NCBI GenBank assembly: GCA_946481195.1
Contig: CAMLNG010000284.1
Coordinates: 1 to 5,285 of the forward strand
DNA length: 5,285 nt
Source: an uncultured Chromatiaceae bacterium
Lineage (GTDB): Bacteria; Pseudomonadota; Gammaproteobacteria; Enterobacterales; Alteromonadaceae
Direction of reading: 5' to 3'
The position numbers were made by a program, and so were the translations under genes. Numbering within the stretch: the first letter of the stretch is position 1; each line of letters begins with the position of its first letter. Below are positions 1-5,040 of this stretch, one piece after another. The notes under the pieces were generated by a model. That model saw only the letters and a list, made by a program, of their open reading frames with translations. It searched no databases and was not told the origin of the DNA.

Positions 1-861
1 GTTGTCGTTTTGGTCGCGCACAGGCAGTGCCAGCCAGCCTTGTGGTGTCGGCACTAAATCGGGTGAGTTACGCTGCTGTGCCGACCAGAGCGCCTGAACC
101 CGTAGTCCCTGATGTTTACCGCCAAGCCGCAGCCGGGTCAGATGTTCTTTGTTGAGCTGCCGGAAACTGTCGGCAAATCCTTCCGGTGCCCCAAAGGCCA
201 GCGCCATGTCCGGCTGTTGCTGATGACCTGCGCTGAACCACCATTCACTGCCTTGCTCCAGCCGATCGGCGGTATGGAAAAAATACTTATTCGCGCCGTC
301 GGACTGCAATGTCAGTTTCAGTGCGGCCCCCCGCAGTTGCTGCGCGGTTTTGGTCAGGATATTGACCACACCAAAAAACGCGTTGTTGCCATACACCGCA
401 GAGCCGGGGCCGGCAGCAAATTCCACCCGCTCAATATTCTCCACATCAATAATGGCATCGCTGCCCAGCAGGCCGGCGTCATAAATGTTTTCATTGATCC
501 GCACGCCGTCGAGTAAAAACAACAACCTCGAATTAAAGTCGCCGGGCTGCCCTAAACCCCGCACACCGATATACTGAAAAACACCATCGGTACTCAGGTA
601 AATGCCGGGCAGGCTCTGCAGAATTTGTGCAAGTGTCTGATATTGAAACTGTGCAATGTCGCTTGCGGTGACAACATAAGTCAAATTGGCACTTTGGTTA
701 TTGGACTGAGTGAAGCGGGACGCTGTGCTGACTTCGATTTGAGCTGGAATATCAGTCAGTGGCGTATTCAGTAATTGCTCCAGACTGGGTGTTTGCTGCG
801 AATGGCCAAGTACCGGCCACAACAAAAACAACAGCGCGGACCGGAGCGCTTTAATAAGCAT
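1..861 (-). CDS. TonB-dependent outer-membrane receptor, N-terminal 287 residues (3' end outside window)
   Basis: The frame is open from the ATG at 861-859 to the left edge with no stop, so only the N-terminal part of the receptor is seen. Residues 1-21 form a signal peptide (K4 and R7, then a leucine-rich core ending GHS before QQ). A TonB-box-like segment, IEVSTASR, lies at 42-49. The plug domain (about 56-171) shows LPGIYL at 84-89, GVRG at 99-102, LLDGVRINE at 116-124 and the diagnostic IERVEF..GPGSAVYG.NAFFGVVNILTK at 143-171. Barrel sequence follows. Family members use TonB-ExbBD energy to import siderophores, vitamins, glycans or peptides; the substrate cannot be read from this part. 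A GGAGGT Shine-Dalgarno six bases upstream fixes the start. The gene overlaps the end of the diguanylate cyclase gene by 11 bp, so the two are very probably co-transcribed and translationally coupled. Identity as a TonB receptor is near certain. Confidence 0.95.
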   Translation of the reverse strand, partial: MLIKALRSALLFLLWPVLGHSQQTPSLEQLLNTPLTDIPAQIEVSTASRFTQSNNQSANLTYVVTASDIAQFQYQTLAQILQSLPGIYLSTDGVFQYIGVRGLGQPGDFNSRLLFLLDGVRINENIYDAGLLGSDAIIDVENIERVEFAAGPGSAVYGNNAFFGVVNILTKTAQQLRGAALKLTLQSDGANKYFFHTADRLEQGSEWWFSAGHQQQPDMALAFGAPEGFADSFRQLNKEHLTRLRLGGKHQGLRVQALWSAQQRNSPDLVPTPQGWLALPVRDQNDN

Positions 862-2107
862 CACAGTACCTCCGGAAGGTATTTTTGCCGGCGCGCTTGG
901 CCTGATACATCGCCTCGTCTGCCTGCTGCAACAACTGATGTGCATCGCTGCTGTGATCAGGGCACAAGGCCAGACCGATAGTCGCGCCGACCGGCATCAG
1001 GGCCGCTTTGACCCACATAGGTTCACGCACTGACTGAATTAGGCGTTCTGCCAAGAGTTCCGCCTGCAATGGCTGCCCGATATCGCTCAGCAACACGGCA
1101 AATTCGTCGCCACCAAGGCGAAACACCAAATCACTCTGGCGTAACTGCGACAGCATGCGTTTAGCGACAATTTGCAACACTTCATCGCCGGCATCATGGC
1201 CCCATTGGTCATTCACAGTTTTAAAGTTGTCGAGGTCGACAAATAGCAATGCCATACGTTGACCGCTCTGCAGCGTATGCTCGACAGCACGGGGCAGTTC
1301 TGCTTCAAAATACAGCCGGTTAGCAAGGCCGGTCAGATGGTCATAATGCGCCAGTTTGTCCAGTTGCTGACTGGTCTGTTTTTGCGCCTGCAGTTGTTGT
1401 TGCAGGTCCTGCTGCCAGATCTCGGTGCGTTTAAACAGTTCATTCAGCCTCTCACCGAGGCGGCCCACTTCGTCTCGCCGGCGGATATTGGCGCGGATGC
1501 TGTAATCCTGATGTTTGGCGGCAAATTCGGCAAGTTCAGCCAGTTCCAGCACCGGAGCCAGTGCACGGCGCTGTACCCAGCGCAGCAGGCGGCTGGCAAG
1601 TAACAAGGCCAGCAGCATAATCCCGATAAACAGCGCGAACATCGACAGCAGGCTTTGCTGCAGGCTATGCAGGCTTTCCGTGACGACCACTGCGCCGACA
1701 ATTTCATTTTTTAGCCGGACCGGTCTTTTGATCTGCATTTGCTGTAAGCCTTGTAACGCATAAGCCGGGCTGTTTTGCCAGAGTACCGGTACCTGATCCG
1801 GAATAAATAGCTGCGACCCGGCGTCAAAAACCGCGACAGATTGCACGTCCGGGCGCCGGGCATAAGCAGATATTTCATGCTCTGCGGCAGCTTTATCCTG
1901 AAACACCAGGCTCGATGCCAGATTCAGCGCCAGTTGTTCGGTATTCGCCACTGCGACCGCCAAATGCCGCGCCCGGGCCGATTGCCAGGTCACTGCCGCC
2001 AGAATGGTAACGGTCAGGCAAATGGTGCCGGCCAGGATCAGTAAATTCAGTCTGGTTAGCCGGCTAACCAGGGAAAGCGCTCTGGGTTGCGCTGGTTTTT
2101 CAGCCAC
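851..2107 (-). CDS. Membrane diguanylate cyclase, YfiN/TpbB-like (CHASE8-like sensor, HAMP, GGDEF)
   Basis: This 418-residue inner-membrane enzyme should make cyclic di-GMP from two GTP. From the GTG at 2107: a transmembrane helix at 21-41; a periplasmic domain at about 45-145 that resembles the CHASE8 sensor of YfiN (pattern LA..LVF.DKAAAE, then a DVQSVAVFD segment); a second helix at 153-174; HAMP and a coiled coil rich in Gln at 175-252; GGDEF domain at 253-415. Catalytic features are intact: VDLDNFK with metal-binding Asp291, GGDEF at 332-336, and ATIGLA at 375-380. The inhibitory I-site RQSD (323-326) sits exactly five residues before GGDEF, so product inhibition is expected. The frame is open up to another GTG at 2137, but only the GTG at 2107 has a good Shine-Dalgarno (GAGG, five-base gap). 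There is no EAL domain. It leads an operon with the TonB receptor. In Pseudomonas, YfiN is held inactive by periplasmic YfiR, which is not visible here; similar control is inference. Confidence 0.93.
   Translation of the reverse strand: MAEKPAQPRALSLVSRLTRLNLLILAGTICLTVTILAAVTWQSARARHLAVAVANTEQLALNLASSLVFQDKAAAEHEISAYARRPDVQSVAVFDAGSQLFIPDQVPVLWQNSPAYALQGLQQMQIKRPVRLKNEIVGAVVVTESLHSLQQSLLSMFALFIGIMLLALLLASRLLRWVQRRALAPVLELAELAEFAAKHQDYSIRANIRRRDEVGRLGERLNELFKRTEIWQQDLQQQLQAQKQTSQQLDKLAHYDHLTGLANRLYFEAELPRAVEHTLQSGQRMALLFVDLDNFKTVNDQWGHDAGDEVLQIVAKRMLSQLRQSDLVFRLGGDEFAVLLSDIGQPLQAELLAERLIQSVREPMWVKAALMPVGATIGLALCPDHSSDAHQLLQQADEAMYQAKRAGKNTFRRYCDAY
868..873 (-). promoter_or_regulatory. Shine-Dalgarno of the TonB receptor, inside the cyclase gene
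   Basis: Read on the minus strand, GGAGGT lies six bases before the receptor ATG at 861. It is within the last codons of the diguanylate cyclase (R-R-Y-C-D-A-Y-stop). The match to the anti-Shine-Dalgarno is nearly perfect. It decides the receptor start and shows that ribosomes can re-initiate after finishing the cyclase. Confidence 0.85.
2052..2071. repeat. Perfect 20-bp palindrome in the 5' coding region of the cyclase
   Basis: CTGGTTAGCCGGCTAACCAG equals its own reverse complement. It lies about 37-56 bases inside the diguanylate cyclase gene, encoding part of the cytoplasmic N-terminus (LVSRLTRL) just before the first membrane helix. In the mRNA it can fold as an 8-bp stem with a CCGG loop. 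No T-run follows, so it is not an intrinsic terminator. It could be a protein-binding operator, a translation-modulating hairpin, or chance. Confidence 0.6.
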
Positions 2108-2212
2108 AAAATCCTCGGCAACAAAGCAGATAACCACTGTGGATTACTATAGATGCCAGATAGAAAACTGCAGTAGAATCAGAACCGTTTTCTTCGGCTA
2201 CAGAGTAGATTT
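2108..2212. promoter_or_regulatory. Divergent intergenic promoter region (weak candidate boxes)
   Basis: The 105 bp between the divergently transcribed cyclase and the 2213 gene must carry both promoters unless they lie inside genes. On the minus strand TATAGT (plus positions 2146-2151) is a five-of-six match to a -10 box for the cyclase, with no clear -35. On the plus strand TAGAAT at 2174-2179 is a five-of-six -10 for the 2213 gene, with only a poor -35 (TAGATG at 2150-2155, 18-bp spacing). The region is A/T-richer than its flanks. I see no strong operator palindrome or riboswitch within it. Confidence 0.4.
2111..2117 (-). promoter_or_regulatory. Shine-Dalgarno of the diguanylate cyclase
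   Basis: On the minus strand the sequence CGAGGATTTTGTG places GAGG five bases before the GTG at 2107. The upstream in-frame GTG at 2137 is preceded by CTATAGTAATCCACA, with no purine-rich element. This argues for the shorter 418-residue product. Confidence 0.7.
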
Positions 2213-2725
2213 ATGCAAGTGCTGGCAGAAAAGGTCCGGTTAGAGCACGAGGCGGCGCGTTTATTTATGCGGCTCTATCAACGCCGTTTTGGTGTCTCGA
2301 TGCGGCATATCTGGCACAACGAGCCGGCAAAACCTGACGTATCCTGTTATCTGGAACAGCAACGACTGGATCTTGAAATTGCCCATTTGTACGGCAGTGA
2401 AGCCGAAGCGATGCTGTTGCTTGGACGTGAATTGAGCCCACAGACCCGCGATGCCTTAGCGGCGTTACAACAAGTGCCGGTGCAGGAACGGATGTTGGCG
2501 GCATTGGACCGGCTGATCCGGCAAAAAGCCCACAAAAGTTATGACAGTGAGCGGGTGTGGCTGGTGATCAGAAATACCCATCCGGTATGGCACGCGGAGC
2601 ACTTACAGCCGTTTCGGCAAACCATCGAGCTTCCTGCTGCGCAACCTTTTGAACAAATCTGGCTGGTTATCGATTATCGCGGCGAGCATGGTATTGCCGC
2701 TGTTTATCCACCGGAATTGCTCTGA
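2213..2725 (+). CDS. Conserved-looking hypothetical protein, 170 residues, possible PD-(D/E)XK-like fold
   Basis: I do not recognise this gene with certainty. It encodes a soluble, charged protein with no signal peptide or membrane segment. The N-terminal part looks helical (EHEAARLFMRLYQRRFG, from residue 11). Then comes KPDVSCYLE..RLDLEIAHLYGSEAEA (40-66), a helical stretch, KAHKSYDSERVWLVIRN (105-121), and a C-terminal FEQIWLVIDYRGEHGIAAVYP. The order Glu13, Pro41-Asp42, Asp53-x-Glu55, then a Lys-rich helix before Tyr110 and a hydrophobic strand, resembles divergent PD-(D/E)XK nuclease-like proteins. The usual lysine after the acidic pair is not present (LEIA), so activity is uncertain. 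An in-frame stop at 2174 and no other start before 2213 support the ATG; the Shine-Dalgarno is weak (GAG, seven-base gap). Its stop shares a base with the start of the membrane-protein gene, so the two are coupled. Coding status is well supported; function is not. Confidence 0.8.
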   Translation: MQVLAEKVRLEHEAARLFMRLYQRRFGVSMRHIWHNEPAKPDVSCYLEQQRLDLEIAHLYGSEAEAMLLLGRELSPQTRDALAALQQVPVQERMLAALDRLIRQKAHKSYDSERVWLVIRNTHPVWHAEHLQPFRQTIELPAAQPFEQIWLVIDYRGEHGIAAVYPPELL

Positions 2726-3099
2726 TGCGCCGGTTTTGGCAACGATATCAGCAATATCTGCAGTTTTGCTGTGCCTGGTTCTCGCCGCGACAGTTACAGC
2801 TGCTGGCGTTTGTCTTTTTCAGTACGACAGTGCTGTTATTTTTGCAGCCGCAGCGCAGCGAGTGGTTGTTATTGCCGCTGCTGTTGCTGTTGTGGAGTTT
2901 AATGTTGTTATTTGCCAGGCAAATGTTTTTAACACCGCCGGCAGCACCGGCGACCCGTGGATTTTTTGCCCGTTGTGTTTACTGGCTGCACCTGGGCTGG
3001 TATCAGCTGATGTTACTGCTGTTTTTGCTGCTCTGTGGCGTGGCGCTGGCGTTTAGCCTGAAGTTAGCCGGTGTTATACTGCGCGCAGTATTGGCTTAA
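2725..3099 (+). CDS. Small hydrophobic membrane protein, 124 residues, function unknown
   Basis: The product has a basic, aromatic N-terminus (MRRFWQRYQQY) and about three predicted membrane helices: residues 23-41, 46-63 (almost all Leu) and a long one at about 92-118. The loop at 65-90 holds TPPAAPATRG and several aromatic residues. By the positive-inside rule the N-terminus is probably cytoplasmic, with Arg-rich ends. There are no catalytic motifs and I do not recognise the family. The ATG is formed by the stop of the previous gene (TGATG), a classic translationally coupled arrangement, so it probably works with or is co-regulated with the 2213 protein. Its last codons contain one perfect palindrome and its stop codon lies inside a second, and these probably belong to control of earP. 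Membrane location is confident; the role is unknown. Confidence 0.75.
   Translation: MRRFWQRYQQYLQFCCAWFSPRQLQLLAFVFFSTTVLLFLQPQRSEWLLLPLLLLLWSLMLLFARQMFLTPPAAPATRGFFARCVYWLHLGWYQLMLLLFLLLCGVALAFSLKLAGVILRAVLA
3072..3080 (+). promoter_or_regulatory. Candidate extended -10 promoter for earP-efp
   Basis: TGTTATACT is an extended -10 (TG, one base, TATACT), five of six in the hexamer. It lies in the end of the upstream membrane-protein gene, with a predicted transcript start near 3087, about 50 bases before the earP TTG. The -35 at 3052-3057 (TTTAGC) is poor, which is tolerated by extended -10 promoters. Confidence 0.4.
3076..3091. repeat. Perfect 16-bp palindrome upstream of earP
   Basis: ATACTGCGCGCAGTAT is fully self-complementary. 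It overlaps five of the six bases of the candidate earP -10 (TATACT at 3075-3080) and is separated from a second perfect palindrome by three bases. It lies in the last codons of the membrane-protein gene. It is a possible operator; function is inferred. Confidence 0.55.
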
Positions 3100-3113
3100 G
3101 TCATTGACTTAAG
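3095..3113. repeat. Perfect inverted repeat (9-bp arms) between membrane gene and earP
   Basis: CTTAAGTCATTGACTTAAG has perfect 9-bp arms around a single T. It contains the stop codon of the membrane-protein gene and ends 22 bases before the earP start. A one-base centre suits a dimeric DNA-binding protein better than an RNA hairpin, and no T-run follows, so it is not a terminator. Confidence 0.55.
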
Positions 3114-3124
3114 TGCGCCGCCAT

Positions 3125-3128
3125 GGAG
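3125..3128 (+). promoter_or_regulatory. Shine-Dalgarno supporting the TTG start of earP
   Basis: GGAG lies seven bases before TTG at 3136. The nearby ATG at 3123 is out of frame and reaches a stop after six codons, so it cannot start EarP. The weak start codon may keep EarP low relative to its substrate EF-P. Confidence 0.6.
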
Positions 3129-3135
3129 CTTAATT

Positions 3136-4350
3136 TTGACTGACGTTGCTGTTTCCAATCCTGCGTTTTCGCCTGTGTTGCCCGTAGTGATTTTCTGTTC
3201 TGTGGTCGACAATTTTGGTGATATTGGCATTTGCTGGCGCCTGGCGCGCCAACTGGTGGCTGAACAGCGCTGCCAGGTGCAGTTGTTTGTCGATGATTTA
3301 GCCAGTTTCGCCAAAATTTGCCCTGAAATCGACCCAAAGCAAGATCGCCAGCACATAGCCGGGGTGACGGTGCTGCACTGGCAAAGCAGTGTTGCGCCAC
3401 AGCAGCAGTTAAGCCCGGCTGAGCTGGCGCAGACGGCGCTGTGTATCGAAGCCTTGGCCTGTAACATTCCGGCAGACTTTTTAAATGCGTTGGCTGCAGC
3501 CAACCCGCAGGCGATTTGGCTGAATCTGGAATATCTGACTGCCGAAGACTGGGCTGCCGGCTGTCATGGTTTGCCGTCACCGCAACAGGGCATTGCGCTT
3601 AAAAAGTATTTTTTCTTCCCCGGTTTTACAGCAGATGTGGGTGGTTTGTTGCGCGAGCAGCATGTGGTTGCAGAGGCACAGGCACTGCAGCAAAACGTGC
3701 AGCTTCAGCAGCAAGCCTGGCAGCGGCTCGGTTTGGCCGTGCCAGCGCCTGGCACCCGCGTGATGTCGTTATTTGCTTATAGTCAGGCCGGCATCTCAAG
3801 TTGGCTGGATGTGCTGATGCAGGATGTCAGACCTAACCTGTTATTGGTCGCAGAAGGCGCTTTGGCAGCGTCGTTGCGTCAGCAATACCCGCAGCTGGCG
3901 GACAGCGGCAGTTGGCAGCAAGGCAGTCTGACCCTGCAAATCCTGCCTTTTGTACCACAGCCGGACTATGACCTGTTGCTGGCGCTGTGTGAGCTGAATT
4001 TTGTTCGCGGTGAAGACTCGGTGATCCGCGCGCATTGGGCTGGTAAGCCGTTTATCTGGCAAATTTATCGTCAGGCAGAACAGGCGCATCTGGACAAATT
4101 ACAGGCTTTTTTACAGCTGATGCTGGCAGATGCCCCTGCAGAACTCGCTGAACTGGTGACAGCACTGCATCTGGCCTGGGAAGACGAGCAGAACTTTGCA
4201 GCGATCTGGCGGGAATTTGTGCGTAATTACGATGCAATACAAGATATGACACGCAGTTGGCAGTGTAAATTACTGGCACAACAAGATCTTGCCAGCAACC
4301 TCGTGCGTTTTGTGCAAAAGCATCATATAATGTCGCGCAATTTTTCCTAA
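3136..4350 (+). CDS. earP: EF-P arginine rhamnosyltransferase EarP
   Basis: EarP is a cytoplasmic inverting GT-B glycosyltransferase that moves L-rhamnose from dTDP-L-rhamnose to the tip arginine of EF-P, which EF-P of this type needs to relieve polyproline stalling. The 404-residue product carries the family signature VVDNFGDIGICWRLARQL, whose Asp25 and Asp29 match the essential aspartates of the Pseudomonas enzyme (D13/D17). The nucleotide-sugar site FVRGEDSVIRAHWAGKPFIWQIY begins near 289, with Glu293 matching the essential glutamate (E273). Length is slightly above the usual size for the family, partly because of about 12 extra N-terminal residues. The start is TTG at 3136, chosen because GGAG lies seven bases before it; no in-frame ATG is available near the conserved N-terminus. 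efp follows after 18 bases, giving enzyme and substrate in one operon. The dTDP-rhamnose genes are not in the window. Confidence 0.95.
   Translation: MTDVAVSNPAFSPVLPVVIFCSVVDNFGDIGICWRLARQLVAEQRCQVQLFVDDLASFAKICPEIDPKQDRQHIAGVTVLHWQSSVAPQQQLSPAELAQTALCIEALACNIPADFLNALAAANPQAIWLNLEYLTAEDWAAGCHGLPSPQQGIALKKYFFFPGFTADVGGLLREQHVVAEAQALQQNVQLQQQAWQRLGLAVPAPGTRVMSLFAYSQAGISSWLDVLMQDVRPNLLLVAEGALAASLRQQYPQLADSGSWQQGSLTLQILPFVPQPDYDLLLALCELNFVRGEDSVIRAHWAGKPFIWQIYRQAEQAHLDKLQAFLQLMLADAPAELAELVTALHLAWEDEQNFAAIWREFVRNYDAIQDMTRSWQCKLLAQQDLASNLVRFVQKHHIMSRNFS
4326..4331 (+). promoter_or_regulatory. Candidate internal -10 box for efp
   Basis: A perfect TATAAT lies in the last codons of earP, 37 bases before the efp ATG, which would give a 5' leader of about 30 bases. 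The hexamer 17 bases upstream (GTGCGT) is a poor -35 and there is no TG extension, so this is only a candidate. EF-P is normally far more abundant than its modifying enzyme, and a separate promoter would fit. Confidence 0.4.
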
Positions 4351-4368
4351 CGAGAAGATAAAACTATC

Positions 4369-4929
4369 ATGATGAAGACTGCTCAAGAAGTACGTGCTGG
4401 CAATGTGATCATGGTCGACAACGAGCCGATGGTTGTTCAGAAAGCTGAATTCAACAAATCAGGCCGTAACGCCGCTGTGGTTAAAATGAAATTAAAAGGT
4501 CTGCTGTCTGGTCAGGGCACAGAAACAGTGTACCGCGCTGACGACAAGTTCGAGCAGGTGATGCTGGATACTAAAGAAGTCACTTACTCTTACTTCGCTG
4601 ACCCAATGTACGTATTCATGGATGCTGAATACAACCAGTACGAAATCGAAGCAGACAACATGACTGACGCACTGAAGTACTTAGTACCAGAAATGCCATG
4701 TTCAGTGGTGTTCTACGGCGAGCGCGCCATCTCTGTTGACCTGCCAACTATCGTTGTGCGTGAAGTAACTTACACTGAACCAGCCGCCCGTGGTGATACT
4801 TCAGGCAAAGTGATGAAAATCGCAAAAATCGAAACTGGTTTCGAGCTGTCAGTGCCAGCCTTCGTTGAGATCGGTGACAAAATCGAAATCGACACCCGTA
4901 CTGACGAGTACCGCAGCCGCGCCAAGTAA
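4369..4929 (+). CDS. efp: Translation elongation factor P, arginine (EarP-dependent) type
   Basis: EF-P binds beside the ribosomal P site and speeds peptide bonds between prolines. The 186-residue product has the three-domain family length: a KOW-like N-terminal domain (about 1-65) and two OB domains (about 66-130 and 131-186). The tip loop reads [11 protein letters not shown], with Arg33 in place of the lysine of E. coli EF-P; this is the arginine rhamnosylated by EarP. Counting from the second Met (4372) it becomes the canonical Arg32, and MKTAQE is the usual N-terminus in relatives, so the true start may be 4372; the GAGAAG element at 4352-4357 is slightly far from either. The C-terminal signature [25 protein letters not shown] is intact. 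Codon use is unlike its neighbours: six of seven prolines are CCA, whereas nearby genes favour CCG, as expected for a highly expressed gene. A strong terminator follows 16 bases after the stop. Confidence 0.98.
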   Translation: MMKTAQEVRAGNVIMVDNEPMVVQKAEFNKSGRNAAVVKMKLKGLLSGQGTETVYRADDKFEQVMLDTKEVTYSYFADPMYVFMDAEYNQYEIEADNMTDALKYLVPEMPCSVVFYGERAISVDLPTIVVREVTYTEPAARGDTSGKVMKIAKIETGFELSVPAFVEIGDKIEIDTRTDEYRSRAK

Positions 4930-4945
4930 TTGGTCGATTGCTGAG

Positions 4946-4974
4946 AAAAAACCGCCTGCTGGCGGTTTTTTTTT
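4946..4974. terminator. Intrinsic terminator after efp, bidirectional
   Basis: A perfect 11-bp stem (AAAAAACCGCC and GGCGGTTTTTT) encloses a TGCT loop and is followed by a T-run to 4974 on the plus strand. The A-run on the left gives a T-run on the minus strand too. It sits between convergent genes, so it probably ends both efp and the exonuclease gene. Confidence 0.92.
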
Positions 4975-5040
4975 GGCTGCAACATCTGCCATTCATAAAA
5001 CATCAGGCTGTGTCAGCACGCGTCCGGCGCAATCCGGTTT
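4975..5040. other. Short intergenic region between convergent genes
   Basis: These 66 bases separate the terminator T-run from the exonuclease stop. I see no gene, palindrome or second terminator in them. Confidence 0.6.

Noticed and set aside
112..516. Open plus-strand frame of 134 codons
   Set aside because: It is antisense to the TonB receptor plug, which has unmistakable family motifs and a strong Shine-Dalgarno.
1259..1763. Overlapping open frames on both strands inside the cyclase gene
   Set aside because: They are shadows of the diguanylate cyclase; their translations show no family motifs and their low-complexity Cys/Ser/Arg-rich composition is typical of out-of-frame reading.
2649..3056. 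Plus-strand frame of 135 codons with Ala/Val-rich hydrophobic product
   Set aside because: It is the other frame of the Leu-rich membrane-protein gene; it has no Shine-Dalgarno-supported start, while the 2725 frame is coupled to the preceding stop.
3076..3113. Palindromes as a terminator for the upstream two-gene unit
   Set aside because: No T-run follows either palindrome, and the 1-base centre of the second is unsuited to an RNA hairpin.
3123..3143. Six-codon ORF (MELNFD) overlapping the earP start, possible leader peptide
   Set aside because: It has no Shine-Dalgarno of its own and no regulatory codon run; its GAG codon is better explained as part of the earP Shine-Dalgarno.
3096..3580. 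Two minus-strand frames of 135 and 159 codons
   Set aside because: Both are antisense to the conserved N-terminal part of EarP.
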